This document shows positions 18,390 to 30,485 of a stretch of DNA of 64,000 bases, one piece after another. The notes under the pieces are model-generated. The model was not told where the DNA came from. It saw only the letters and a list, made by a program, of their open reading frames with translations, and did not search any database. The DNA comes from Ichthyosporea sp. XGB-2017a. Its lineage: Eukaryota; Opisthokonta; Ichthyosporea. Made by a program: the position numbers and the translations under genes. Each line of letters opens with the position of its first letter. Position 1 is the first letter of the stretch. Location: contig PDIM01000011.1 in the NCBI GenBank assembly GCA_002811675.1, positions 1-64,000 of the forward strand, written 5' to 3'.

Positions 18390-21300
18390 ATGGAGGAGGA
18401 CGACGGGACAGGAAAGGGGCAAGGGCAAAGGAAGAAGGGGTATGCCTTGAATGGCAGCAGGCCAGCAAGTCCATCTTCAGGGGAAGAAGATTTGTACGTG
18501 AAAGAGCACGATATAATGTCTTCGTCAGCATCCTTTGGAGCAGGTTCTTATACGATTGCTGAACAAGAGAGGGATAGCGAACCCGGAACTCCCCCTTGTC
18601 TTTACCAGAACGAAGAGGAGTTGGCACGGGAGGAGGATATCCGTATTCAGCAAGAGGTACTGGACTATAAGGAGCAGGAAGACTATGCAATACATCCCTC
18701 CAGCAGCATAGACAAGGAGAGCTTGTACAATGCAGCAGGGGAGTTTATTGGCTGTGACGTAATTTTGTACTACGATATAGTTGATAAGGAAATTGAGTTA
18801 GATAAAATTAGGCAAAAGAATCTAATGTCAAAGAAAGGAACATCTGTGTTTTACAATTTGACCCATTTCAAAGTAAGTGATCCTGATCCTTTAGAGGAAG
18901 AAGAAGATCTTGAAGCTTCCGTTGAAGCCGGGGCAAATCTTCGGGCACTCTTTGAAAGTCGAGTGCAGGCTCAAGGGTGCACAATCAAGAGGTATCATTC
19001 GTTAGACAAGAAAAGAGTATTTATTTTTGTGACCGCTTCGTACGAGCTGCTGTGTAAAGAAGCCATGAAGCGGCATGTAAAAGTCCCTCTTAATATAGAT
19101 GTTATCAAAGTCAAGAAGGGCAAAGTCCAGGACAAGAACGCCAAGGATGATAAAGGTGATAAAGGAATGGAACCTAGGGCTTCAGTGCAGAATTCATCTC
19201 ATGCGTACGTGGACAAAAGAGAGGAGAGTTTCTTTGACCAATTCTTGGTCGAAGAACCTCTCAGGCTCATCTATGCTCCATTTGATGAAGACAAAAAGTG
19301 GGCCTTTAAGAACAATGAAAAAGGAGAGCAAATGTTCTCTCGAAGTATTCGGTCTTATATGGTTCATAAAATGTTGCACGCTACAAATATAAGCGACAGC
19401 GATGACATCGAACTTAATGCAATGGGGTTTAACTATTTGGTTCATTTGAACATATACAATGGATCTTATAGTGTTCATGATACAGAGGAAATCCGAAGAG
19501 AGCTGCTTACGAAGTGGAATCTGAAAGCTAAGTTTCAGCCTATAAACAGCGTACGAGCTTATTTTGGAGAAAAAACAGCATTTTACTTCTCTTGGAAAGG
19601 GTTCTATACAAATGCAATGATATTTGCATCTTTGGTTGGCCTTGTCGTTGCTATTGTTGGATTTAGAAGGGCGTTGAATGTTTCTTCCACCGCATCGTGG
19701 GACAGACAGTTTCAAGAATTGGTAGATAATGACGTAACACCATACTACGCTTTCTTTTTGTGCATATGGGCCACTTTGTTCTCGGAGTTCTGGAAGAGAA
19801 GATCAAACAGGCTTGCACAGAGCTGGGGGGTTCTAGATTATCAACATCAAGAGGCTGATAGGAGTGAATTTGTTGGGGTTACAAAAGTAGTTAACCCAAT
19901 AACGGGAGAAGAAGAGTTCGATTTTCCGTTTTCTAAAAAGATAAAACGACTGATAGGCAGCGGCGTAGTTGTCTTAACAATGATTCTTCTCGTACTCGCC
20001 AGCGTCACCAGCGTTATCGTATTTCGGGTAGCGTGGACTACAGAGTGGTGGACTAGCCCCAAAACTGTAAGTGAGGGTATTGCATCAGCACTCGCTTCTG
20101 TTATCAATGCTGGTTCAATCCTGGTGCTTGAGTCAATATATAACAGAGTCGCAGTTTCTCTGACTGATTGGGAAAACCACCGAACGCAAACACAATACGA
20201 AAGTTCCCTTATTCTCAAAACATTTGCCTTTCAGTTTGTTAATTCTTATAGTGCCCTTTATTACACCGCATTTTTTCGTCAACAACGAACAATTCTGGGT
20301 CGCTGGCAAGATAATTGTGGTGAAGCTGACGGCTCTTCTTGCCTGTCATTATTGGCCACTTCTTTGCTTGCCTTGGCTATCGTTAGACCCCTGTACAAAC
20401 TTCTCTACAGAGAATATTACAAAAAAGTAAAAGATCTTATATTTGACGATGATGAAGAAGACGAGGACGGTCATAAGAGGGTCAGGCATGAATTTGAAAA
20501 AGAGTCTTACAAAGACAAAGCTCCAAACTTTTATATAGCTGAATTCTCAGAGCAGGTTATTCAGTTTGGGTATGTTACGATCTTTGCCACTGCCCTACCT
20601 TTTACTCCTCTTATCTTTATGCTTTTCAACTCAATTGACCTTCGAAGTTCAACCAAAGATCTACTTATACGAGCTCAAAGACCTTTTTCGCTGCGGGCCG
20701 GCGGAATTGGGTCATGGTAAGTTTTTTTTGAATATTATGTTATTAGCTTGCTTGTCAATATTTTCTAACTTGTATGCATGTCCTGGTACAGGTACATTAT
20801 AATTGAATTTGTTAGCGCAGTGGCGGTGGTAACGAATGCCTTTATGCTCGCTACAACATCAAGCTGGAGATTTACAGTTCAAGATGACTGGGGATTGTCT
20901 AGCACCTGGATCATTGTCCTTTTTGAACATATTGTATTCTGCATTAAGGTAAGTCAAGCCAACCAATGCACACCACAAATTAAAGTGACGCCACTAACTA
21001 TTGAATTGCTTTCGTTTGAAATGTTCTAATTGAAGTTCTTTATTGCATGGGCCATACCAGATGTGCCCTACGATGTTGATCGTTCCATAAGAAGGGAGCA
21101 ATTTCAAATATCCCGCCTCTTGTATAGTTCCACCACTAAACACCCAGAACAGACGAAGAAGCTGGAAGAACAAATTAGCGAAAAGCAAAAGGTCTTTCTA
21201 AAAAAAATATTTATGAAAGAGCGGCGAAAGGTAACAGAAAACTTGGTGCTGGATGCATTTACCACTTTCAAGCGCAAGAAAACTTCAGCGGTAGTTCCCG

Positions 21301-21410
21301 AGGACTCGGAGTCCAGTACGATACATCAAAGGGCAGTGGAACCACGACCTTCGGCAGACCTTCGAGATGGGGAAGTCCGTGTTGAAGTGGAAGCTGAGAA
21401 TTCAGACTAG
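18390..21410 (+). CDS. anoctamin/TMEM16 family membrane protein
   Basis: Three exons, 18390-20716, 20792-20948 and 21036-21410, 952 aa; both junctions keep frame through conserved helices. Anoctamins are ten-helix dimers acting as Ca2+-activated chloride channels or lipid scramblases. A 400-residue cytosolic N-terminus precedes the helices. Family marks are VAVSLTDWENHRTQTQYE, QFVNSYSALYYTAFF, EFSEQVIQFGYVTIF, the RAGGIGSWY junction, then IAWAIPDVPYDV near the end. The TM7 acidic pair (E-x-x-E) is kept. In gapless alignment with TMEM16A the TM8 pair E734/D738 becomes D and S, and I do not see the TM6 asparagine, so the Ca2+ site looks incomplete. An acidic run (about 690-697) lies before TM7. 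The stop overlaps that of TBCK on the other strand. N-terminal start uncertain because an upstream out-of-frame ATG exists at 18383. Confidence 0.92.
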
Positions 21411-24400
21411 CACATGACATACTCAGAATCCGCAAAATTAGATGAAGTGCACTTTCCCGATGTTCTCGAGTCAATTCGTAACATTTCGATGCCCCCATTC
21501 AAGACAGACACAAAAGGCATTCCAAGCCGAACAAGCTGCTCCGCACTCGAAGTGCCTTCTTTTCCTCTATTAGCGATTACTATCACAATGCTGCCCTTGA
21601 ATGGTAAAACCAATTCTGGAGATTCTGAAAATGTGGTATGACATACGTTCACTGAGCCTTTGTAGTGCATCTTCGTAAACCTATAAAGTGGTTAAAGCAG
21701 TGGTTAGAAAAATAAAACGTAAATACAACAGTTTGCATTGCACACGCACACAAAAGACATTAACTGGGCTGTATGTAATACTCACTCTTCAATACACCGC
21801 ACATCCAAAGCAACAACTTGCAGTTCTCCAAACTTAAAATTCTCAGTCAGCGAAATAAAATCCTCCAAAGAAATTCTTGGACAAAGCTCCAACTTTCTTA
21901 CATCCAGGGGCAACACCAAATTCCACCATTTACTGGACCCTTCAAAAGATTGTTTTCGAGATGGTGGGGATTCTTCATCACGCTTCTTAATTTCATCTTC
22001 ATCGTGCTCCCTATATAAAACAGAGGGCGGGGTGCGTTCTAAAATTTCACAGGCCTTTGACAATATGCTTTCGGTACTTAGATCGGCAACATCTGTGAAG
22101 ATATTTATACAATCGTTGAAACTAACGCGAATCAATGAACTTTCAAGATGACACAAAATTGACACAGCAATCGCAATCGACATTCCTTTCGCGTGAAGTA
22201 AAAGGCTATCCCAAATATGAAATATTTTGTCAATAGGGAAAATATGCGTGTACGAAGTAAGAAACCATGAAATAGCATAAAGTTCCGGTATAAAATTGAT
22301 GTCGTGAAGATGCACTGCTAGTTCTGGTGCGATGTAAAAGGTAAGGTGCTTGAATATTACTAAATATTCTTGAATGACAGCCGAATTGTCTGGGAGAAAC
22401 AAATTGTTTAAATATTTTCGGACGAACTCATTAAAACAGTAAAAAGCACGAGCTTCGTTTGCAAAGTTCAGAGTCAAAAATGGGGCGCACACCGAATCCA
22501 AGCCTTGCCAGTACACCCATTTTGGATTCGCAGCTACCCAGCATCTGAGAAGGCGTTTAAACTTGGCGTGGCCGTCTGGGGAAGAAAGAAGCTGATGGTA
22601 CTGATGACATCGAGGTATATCCACAGAAATTTGCCTGTCAATAGAGTGGGGGGTGTTCTTATCATATTCTACATAAACTGAATCCATTTCTCGCTGTGAG
22701 GGGCATCCAAGTATTGCTGACCAAATTTTACCTCGCATGAGTGGGGGAATATCAATTTTACTTTCTTCTACAATACAGTTTCGAGCGAAAGGGTAGGAAA
22801 GAAGTAGTTGGCTAAACAAAACAATTCGATGGAATTGATAGGTAACATCTTTATCGCGAATGATCAAGGGGAGGCTTTGCGAGTTTAAATATTCTGAAAA
22901 AGAAACCTCTAAAATATCTCTTTCCGACTCGCCATCACTTTCAACAGGAGACCGTGTTTTTTTCATCCCAATGTTTAATTCATGAAAAGTTTTGATGAGA
23001 ATGTCATCCACGTCACTAAAGGCAATTTCAAGTCTCTTTTCAAGGAGAGTTACGTCAAATGTTACGTGAGTATAATCGAACAGGCTAGCAGAATCACTCA
23101 CATCAGAAATTGCTTTACCGCTCCTAAGTACTAGGGCCGGCAACCGCACTATTGGCGGGGGAACTTCTACAGCCCCAGCTTTTGACATATCCGCAATGGG
23201 ATCGCCACCTCCAAGTTTCCACAGCTCATACACCATTTCTGATGAAAGGCCGTAAGATTGCAGCCCTCGAAGCTCTGAAAAGGATCCCATTCTATCCTTA
23301 ACCATATGGTCCTCATTAGTTGATGCGACTGAATCTCCTCGATTATGTCTGCTGCTAAGAGGAGATGGTGGCGCAATAGATGGCCTACGTGATCCTTTGC
23401 TAGAAAATGGCACTTCACACTCAGAGGAATGCTTTCCAGATTCTAAGCTTACACACCTAAGCAGAGGACTGCATGTGTACCATTCTTCAACGTATGAGAT
23501 ATCAACGGTGCGCAAAAAAGGATGTCCCAACAACTCGCGAGCTGAGTAACGATTCGTGGGGTTAAATACCAAACAAGAGGATAGGAAGTCCAGAAATTGC
23601 TTGCTCATAAAATTTGACGTCTTTCTGTGCGAAAGTAAAATCTCATTCACTACCTTATTGTCCTTACATGGCCTCGAATCACCACTTGAATCTAAACTCC
23701 CCAAGGAAATAATCTTTTTAAACAATTCAGTACTTATGTCTTCCTCATATTCATCAAAAAGTGAGTGCCCCAAATAAACTTCCAAAAGAACAATTCCTAA
23801 GCCCCAAATATCTACTTTAGGCGACGTAGAAAGGGGATGATCAGGTTCACAAACGATACATTCCGGAGCAAGATAACGAGGACATCCCACAGGGAAAGGA
23901 ACATGACTCCCATTAACAGTCATATAAAACAATCCATACGCGGACAGTTTCACTGAATCTTCACTACTAATAAGAATATTATCAATGGACAAATTACGAT
24001 GCACAATTCCATGCTCGTGCAAGCATTTTAATCCAAGCAAAATTTGACATGCTAAACAAGCTAGCTGACTCTCATCAATCAGTCCAGTTATAGATCTTCT
24101 CTCCCTAAGCGTCGAAGGCGAACGATGGGCGTAGTTTTGATACTCATTACTAATCTTGTCTTGCAAAAAAGAACGTAAATTCCTGTCAAACTCTTCCTCG
24201 ACCACATACAAGCGGTCATTTTTCCCCGAACAAATATCAATATATGACGAAAGGCATGGATGTCGTATAGTCTTTAGAAATTGGAAGCGCCCTGTAATGA
24301 CAACCGAACTCGGGGTTAAAGGCAGGCCTATAAGGCAAATAACAAATGTTAATAACTTCTTCAAACTCAGCACCAACACACTCTCCATAGCACTTACCAT

Positions 24401-24461
24401 TGCTGCCGCATTGATCTACAGTCTGCGCACAAGCAACAAAGCTACTCACACGGAACTGCAT
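21407..24461 (-). CDS. TBCK: TBCK: pseudokinase, TBC and rhodanese domains
   Basis: Three exons on the minus strand, 24461-24398, 24327-21786 and 21680-21407, 959 aa (human about 893). TBCK is a subunit of the FERRY Rab5 effector complex that carries mRNA on early endosomes. The start exon restores CGSNG joined to LPLTP, as in human TBCK. The kinase-like domain (about 30-300) reads HRNLSIDNI where HRD would be and KLSAYG where DFG would be, so it is a pseudokinase, as in animals. The TBC domain (about 540-760) keeps both RabGAP fingers: the arginine in VDIPRCHQY and the glutamine in VYWQGLD. The rhodanese domain (about 850-959) is split by the last intron: LDVRCIEE then MHYKGSVNV. The final stop shares the palindrome CTAG with the anoctamin stop. 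AATAAA for the anoctamin (21711-21716) lies in the last TBCK intron. Confidence 0.93.
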
Positions 24462-24945
24462 TCGTATCCTCTCTCTCTCGCTATGATCCCTTTCACTACT
24501 TTCGTCAATAGTCCCCCACACCCCCTGACACCTGGCACACTCTGATAGCCACAGGTCCAAATCTCAAGGCAAACTAGTCCCCTGAACCCCTCCCACTTTA
24601 GAAGAGAATAAACAAATTCAAAAATCAATCCCAATCCAAATACTCCAATTTAAATCCAACAAATTATTTGTTCGTTTCAAAACCAAAAAGAAAAAAAAGC
24701 CGCAGCAGAGTGCAGTGGCCAGTGGGGGGGGGTCCGGCTTTTTTGTACCCCGAGGAGTCAGGAGTCAGGGGGTCACGACTCACGGCTCCCTGTTTTTTAC
24801 GGAAGATTTTTGACTTTTGTCAGCGTTGTTATGTATTGTAGTTATTTATAATCGTTGTCGTTGATGTTTCCTTCTAACTTCTTTCTTGATTTAGCTGTGT
24901 GTTGAGGTGGGGAAAGAGACAGACACATCCTTCTTTTAAGCCATT
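24462..24945. promoter_or_regulatory. divergent promoter region, TBCK / ALG8
   Basis: 484 bp. Contains a run of G (about 24724-24732) and a CAGTGGCCAGT word also present near 2704 upstream of LARP1. No gene seen. Confidence 0.35.
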
Positions 24946-26833
24946 ATGGGTACTTCGAAAGAGGGGGAGAGACCACCACTCAGGCGTAGATCTTCGCTTG
25001 ATGTGTTGGGTCTATCCGGCTTCCAGGGTCCTTGGCTCGTGTTCTTCGCCGCGGTGCTTATAAAAGTAATACTGATTCCAGCTTATTACTCAACTGATTT
25101 TGATGTGCATCGCAACTGGCTTGCCATTGTGCACTCGCTTCCAACATCGAAGTGGTACTTTGAAAATACTTCTGAGTGGACACTGGATTATCCTCCCTTT
25201 TTTGCGTGGTTTGAGTATTCTTTGGCCTTAATTGGACAGTTTGTTGATCGAGATATGCTTACCATATCAAAGGAGCCATACTTTTCCGAAAGTGCCTTGT
25301 TATTTCAAAGGGGCACTGTGATTCTATCAGAGCTGCTGTGTCCGATTGGGCTCTGCATGCTAATTAAGGAATCAAAGTTTCCATTTGGTAAGAGTTCAAA
25401 GGAAAGGTCTTCGGGGAATAGACAGCTGGAGGAGTTGGCTCTTTTGTCATTCCTGGTGTCTTGGAACGCTGGTCTTATCATGGTTGACAACGTACATTTT
25501 CAATATAATGGATTCCTTTTTGGAATCTTACTCTTTTCCTTGGCTTTGATGAATTCGGTAAGTTTCATTTGAAAATTGGGCATAGAAATCGACTCTGACC
25601 GTGTTGTGTTGCTCGTATTTACAACATTGCCTTTGTTTGCTATACGTTCTTGATAGGGCTACAGAGTTTTGTCTGGAGGTGTATTTGCAGCCCTTCTTAA
25701 CTTCAAGCAAATATACCTTTACATCGCACCTGTGTACTTTGTGTATCTGCTACGCGCGCATTGTTTCTCCAAAGGTAAAGAAAGACGTACCCTTGGTAAT
25801 TTTTGGACTTCTGTGGGGTTTTTTTTGTGCTAACGTCTACACATTTGCCTGTTGTTCTATACATAGATTTGAAATTTTTGTTTTGGCCTTTTGTGAAGTT
25901 GGGAAGCTGTGTTATCTTTGTGTTCGCGTTATCGTTTGGTCCCTTTCTATTTCCATCTTTCGCTATAGACTTGGAGTATGCGAAAGTTCAATTAGGGCAA
26001 ATCTTTAGCAGACTTTTTCCAGTGCAAAGGGGTCTTTGTCATGCGTATTGGGCACCAAATTTCTGGGCTATATATAACACTGCTGATAAAGCCCTGATAC
26101 TCCTGTGCAAGATTTTAAAATTACCTTTCGTGGGTGCCTCCGTGCATAATACCAGTGGAATTGTGGGATTGAGTGGGGATGGGTACGCCTTTCTCCCATC
26201 GGTTAAACCGGTCGCTACGATTGTCTTAGCTGTTATGGGGCTATCACCTATTTTAATTCGCCTTTGGCAGAAGCCAACATGTGAGAAGTTTGTAGGTAGC
26301 ATAGTTTTGTGTGCCTTGAATTCATTTGTTTTCGGATATCATGTGCATGAGAAAGCTATTCTTATGGCAATTCTTCCCATGGCTCTATTAACGCTCAAAG
26401 ATGAGTTTGAAAGTAGAATATTTATTATCTTATCTACTGTGGGAAATGTATCTTTATTCCCCCTCTTGTTTGGGTAAGTATCGTGGCATTATGAGCGTCG
26501 TCTTGTGAAAAAGAAATAGGCCTTTCTGACTTTTTAACTTGCCCCTGTAGACCTTCGGAATGGGTTCCAAAGGTTGGACTGACAGCGCTATATTTAATTG
26601 TCAGCTTACAGTGGTTGCAGCAATACCATTCTTTCAAAGTAAAACTTCAATGGTACGAGTGGTGGTATTTGGGAGGCCTAGTCATTGTTGAAGTATACTA
26701 TTCAGTCTTGCATAATGCTATATTTGGCGTAGACAAAATGCAGTTTCTCCCTCTGTTGATAATGTCGGACTACTGTACTGTGGGTGTCTTGTACTGCTGG
26801 GTTTTATATCTGAAGCAGTTCTGGGTTTCTTAA
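24946..26833 (+). CDS. ALG8: dolichyl-P-Glc:Glc1Man9GlcNAc2-PP-dolichol glucosyltransferase ALG8
   Basis: Four exons, 24946-25557, 25657-25795, 25867-26473 and 26551-26833, 546 aa. ALG8 adds the second glucose to the lipid-linked oligosaccharide in the ER lumen. Many blocks match human ALG8: YYSTDFDVHRNWLAIVHSLP, SEWTLDYPPFFAWFEY, DNVHFQYNGFLFG, FSRLFPVQRGLCHAYWAPNF, and HVHEKAILMAILPM. The luminal DFDVHRNW stretch carries the conserved aspartates of the ALG6/ALG8 family. About a dozen hydrophobic segments are present. The end of exon 2 has two in-phase donors: 25796 gives exactly the spacing of human ALG8 and I chose it; an earlier GTAAAG would shorten the protein by a few residues. It is divergent from TBCK and convergent with NICN1, 46 bp away. 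ALG5, which makes the sugar donor for this enzyme, is 27 kb downstream. Confidence 0.95.
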
Positions 26834-26879
26834 ATCACCGATAAAATTGTGGTCTGTTGTGCTGGTGTTATATGTAATT

Positions 26880-27828
26880 TTATATGTCTGAAGACGATTT
26901 GCGGTGAAGAAGGCCCTTGTGGAGCAAACCAACCCCTTGCTTGATCTTGTAGTCGGTTTCCACTATTCTATTGAGCAATGAGCTTACAAGGCATGTTGAT
27001 ACATTCTTTTTGAGAAACAAAAGAGTTAGTAAATCTCCCCACTCAGGTCATTCGCGTTGTATGTTTACCACCAAAGCAAGACCTACCTGTTCATTAAGAT
27101 ACGGGATTTTCTGATTCCATACCACCTTCATGTTTTGCTCCATGACATTAGCAGCCCGGTGAATTGTTTTGGGGGATTCTGGTGCTTGCAGGTTCACTTT
27201 TGTAATTGTGTAAAGGGAGAGATTGTCAATTCGAAAGCGGAGCCAATGGGGGGAAGGCTGCTTGTAAATAAATCGAAGAGCGTATATAGATGGCCTAACT
27301 GGATATGTTGTGAACTGGATAAAGGATTTAGTGTTTGTGAACAGTGTTAGTGAAACATCTTTCCTTTGTAAGCAAAACTTAAATCGGCAACGTCTATGCT
27401 TACCTCTTTATCATTGACGGTAACACAGATATTCCCGTTATTTTCACTGTGAGGATTTTGCATCAGTACGATGTTCTTCACAAGAGTTCTCCACTTTTCT
27501 CCATTGGATTTGGATGTTTTATATTTGATTTTGAGAGTTGCAGTATAATAATTTTGAAACATGATTTTGGAAACCTGAAAAAAAGAAAACAAATATGATT
27601 AGAAAACAGTGATACCAAAGAAATAAGGCACCTAAATCTAAGTTTGCGACTTACTTGACTGGGAAATTGCAGAATGAAATCTTGAAATACTCGAAGCGGC
27701 GGATTCCCTTTTGATTTACACAACTGTCCTGAGTGGAATTTTACCGGTTCTTCTTTCAAACCAACACCTTCAGGGATTCCCTGATTTTTCCCTTCCATGG
27801 CTTCACTAAATGATCCAGCTATGCTCAT
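26880..27828 (-). CDS. NICN1: nicolin-1, tubulin polyglutamylase complex subunit
   Basis: Four exons on the minus strand, 27828-27655, 27574-27404, 27314-27087 and 27005-26880, all joined in phase 0, 232 aa (human 213). NICN1 is a subunit of the TTLL1-containing tubulin polyglutamylase complex that modifies axonemal and centriolar tubulin. Exon 2 reads MFQNYYTATLKIKY and, later, MQNPHSENNG, matching the animal NYYTAFLSIRV and MPDPHSEEG. Exon 3, found only by splicing, reads YKQPSPHWLRFRIDNLSLY, against human RQPSPLWLSFTVEELQIY. The fold resembles a galactose-binding-like beta sandwich. Exon 4 (last 41 residues) is less conserved and its acceptor (CAAAAAG) is weak; read-through of the preceding intron would give a slightly shorter C-terminus. 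The gene is head to tail with MFI. Confidence 0.85.
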
Positions 27829-28204
27829 GGTTCAAACTAAACTGCTTCTCAAGTACAAAAAAAAAGAAAAAGAAAAAGAAAAATGAATACGATTTGCAAA
27901 ACAAAGACATTGAGATTTGAGTGAGGAACAAAAAAGAAAAAAAAAGAAAAAGAACGAAAAGTGAAAGAGGAATTTTACAGAGCGAATTTTATAAAAGAGT
28001 AGAAAAAAAGCAGAAAGTGGGGGGGGGGCAAGACTCCCTAATATCTGATGAGTGATGGGACTGAGGGACTCACAGCTTAGTGTTGAATGAATGGCATGTG
28101 TATGTCGAAGGTGTATGTACATCCTGAGGAACGAAGGAAGGAGAACAAGGGCGCTTTATTGAAGCTATGGGTGGACAAGGAGAAACTGACACTGAAGCTT
28201 GGAA
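27829..28204. other. intergenic region between MFI end and NICN1 start
   Basis: 376 bp. A-rich simple sequence at 27855-28015 on the plus strand (a T-rich leader for NICN1 on the minus strand) and a ten-base G run at about 28019-28028. No gene seen. Confidence 0.4.
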
Positions 28205-29791
28205 TCACGAGTGTCCTGAAGAGGCCTCGGGCTGAGACAGGAACATTTGGGAAAGTCTGCCTGACATTGGTGTTTCGGGGGGGCCTTCGCTGAAGGGTGT
28301 CTGTGATGTAAGCATATGCTTGCCATTTGGTTCGCCATCTGTCAAATCTTCGTTATCTCTATTCTCTTCTTCGTAGCATCCTGATACCGCTAAAGAAGTC
28401 CATTGTTCGGAATACTCGTCAAAATTCAAAGACTTGGTCCATTCAAGCATCCGGTTCATTTCCTCATCGATAGAATCCTTCAAAGACGAGTCGTCTTCCC
28501 TTGTATCTGTCCGATAGGCTCCTTTAGACTTCAGCATTCCCTCTTTGTACATAGTTCTCAGCCATCGGAACTTCGCTTTCTTTTTCTCTTGCTTTTTACG
28601 AGCTGTATTAGCAAGCTTGTTATGGTGATAGAGAATGGTCTTTTTGTTAGTAGCAGTAGTCACAGGGTCAGCTGATTCTGGTAGTAAGTTGCGCAAAGAT
28701 ATGACCCTCCATCCATTATTCTCCTGCCTTTCATACCATCCTCCTTCCGTATACTCGTACTTGGGAGTTCCTTTTAAATGCCGAATAACAGGCAGTTCCC
28801 GCTTGCTGTAGTTCTTGGTGTAGTCTCGAGGAGCTAAACTTCCCAAATCACAAATAGGTTTTCTTGTATAAATTTTATAATATATGCTTGGAGGGAAGAA
28901 GTAGCCACCTAACCGAAAACGAATAAAGGAACCAGACGCTTTGTCACAGATTGCCGCCTCCCGGGGACTTATAGATTTTAACAACAAAACAGGATCCAAT
29001 CCTTCACACATTTTGATAATTGACACATAGTGTCGGTAAATTATCTTATTAGCGTACCCCCTCCATGCTCGCACAATACAGTTTATAGCAGAAGATGCAG
29101 TGTGACCTTTTGACGCTTTCCAGAAATGAAAGGCGTTTTGGATTTTCGTGGCTGCAATTTTTCTCTGCATAAAGTACTTTTGGAAAGCAGCTCTTGGCTT
29201 AAGACCTCGAAAAAAAGAGCAAATGATTTTTGCGCTAAATTCTTCATAGGTGATTAAGTCTGAAGCTTTTGTCTCTGGGCTATTCGCTAACGCATTATCT
29301 ATATATGCCTGATACCTTTTATCAATTGCACTTTGCTCAGGAGGAGTGGTTACATCCCTTACTCCCAATTCACTCCCTGCAAATCTTGTTTTCCCACCCA
29401 AAGATCTCAAAGATATGTCTGCCAAGTAGGTAACTATTCGAAGTCGAACAAAATATCCCCTGAAAGCTCTTTGGATTTGTACCGCTGCGAGATTTCGCAA
29501 CTTTTCAACATCTTGTTCCCTGCATTCGGGAAAGCCTTGTACTAAAAGCTAAAGTCGAAAGCAAATAATTTAGTCACTTGCATATTTTCTCTTTTAGGCC
29601 ATTCGAATAATGCAAATATTTCAACTTACTCGTCTTTCAGAGTTTTTAATGAATCTAGGAAAAGGATCATTAGGAAAATCTGTGCGGATAATGATCCTTT
29701 GTGCTTCCGTTTTCGTAACATTGGGTTGGTTTTTGGGTCTCTTCAAAACGGTATCAGGGTCTTTGACCACAATCTTTTCTGTTTTTTTCAT
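28205..29791 (-). CDS. MFI: IQ-motif protein homologous to MFI/C11orf65
   Basis: Two exons on the minus strand, 29791-29630 and 29548-28205, 501 aa. It resembles human C11orf65, named MFI (mitochondrial fission factor interactor), which is about 313 aa. Matching blocks are RFRLGGYFFPPSIYYKIYTR, followed by GWYERQENNGWR, then FRWLRTMYKEG, and finally LEWTKSLNFDEYSEQW. This protein is longer, with an N-terminal extension carrying an IQ motif (VQIQRAFRGYFVRLR) and a second partial one (ATKIQNAFHFW), so calmodulin or a myosin-type light chain may bind. The first exon (MKKTEKIVVKDP) is joined at a GTAAGT donor in phase 0. Animal MFI is reported to restrain DRP1 recruitment to mitochondria. Its common distribution with ciliated lineages and its place next to NICN1 make a ciliary role worth considering; that is inference. 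Confidence 0.82.
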
Positions 29792-30485
29792 ATTTTCATC
29801 TCAATGGGCTAATTTGTATTCGTATACCATGTAAATCCCTTTGCTATTTTTTAAATGAAGGATAAAAACAAGAAGAAAAAAAGAAGAGAGCAAAGGGGAG
29901 GAAGACACAAAACTAGAATTATTATTTATGACATGAAATGAAAAACTTTTCTGGCACAAATGGAAAAATAAAGAAAAAAAGCCATCCAACCCAAAAGCGG
30001 CAATATTCGCCGTGGTGTTTTGGCCTCACGCTCACGTCACCGAACTATAACGTGTTAATGGGGAAAACAGCTGACTTGGTGCTCTAGTGTTGAGGGAAAC
30101 ACACAGAGACACACACACACGGAGCGAGGAGAAAGAGAAATGTAGATGTTGGTCTATTTAAGCAGAGGCAGACTGGTTGTGATATTTATTCAGTTAATTA
30201 GCTTTGGCATGATGGATAATAAAAACGGAAGGTGAAATGGGTCACTACAAAGAAGGCAAGGCAAAGAAGACATCTTAGAAACTGAGAAGATGGTTTCTCT
30301 GTGCGTAGTATAACAGAATGGATTTGGAGTTGGGCTGGATTTGCAAATGAAAAGCGCCAATTGTGGGATGGATGGATCCAATGGATATTGCATTAACAAG
30401 CGAATGTGCATACTCTTAAGAACAACATGAATTACCCTACTCAGATTCATGTTTTCAAGAAGATCTTTCCCATCTTCCAATGTTT
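29792..30485. other. intergenic region upstream of MFI
   Basis: 694 bp. Contains a 16-bp near-palindrome GCGGCAATATTCGCCG near 30000, a CA-repeat tract at about 30100-30122, and an unsupported 96-codon minus-strand frame (30190-30480) that probably lies in the 3'UTR of the small gene upstream. Confidence 0.35.

Noticed and set aside
18085-18690. Minus-strand ORF of 201 codons across the anoctamin start
   Set aside because: Shadow of the anoctamin N-terminus and promoter; basic low-complexity end.
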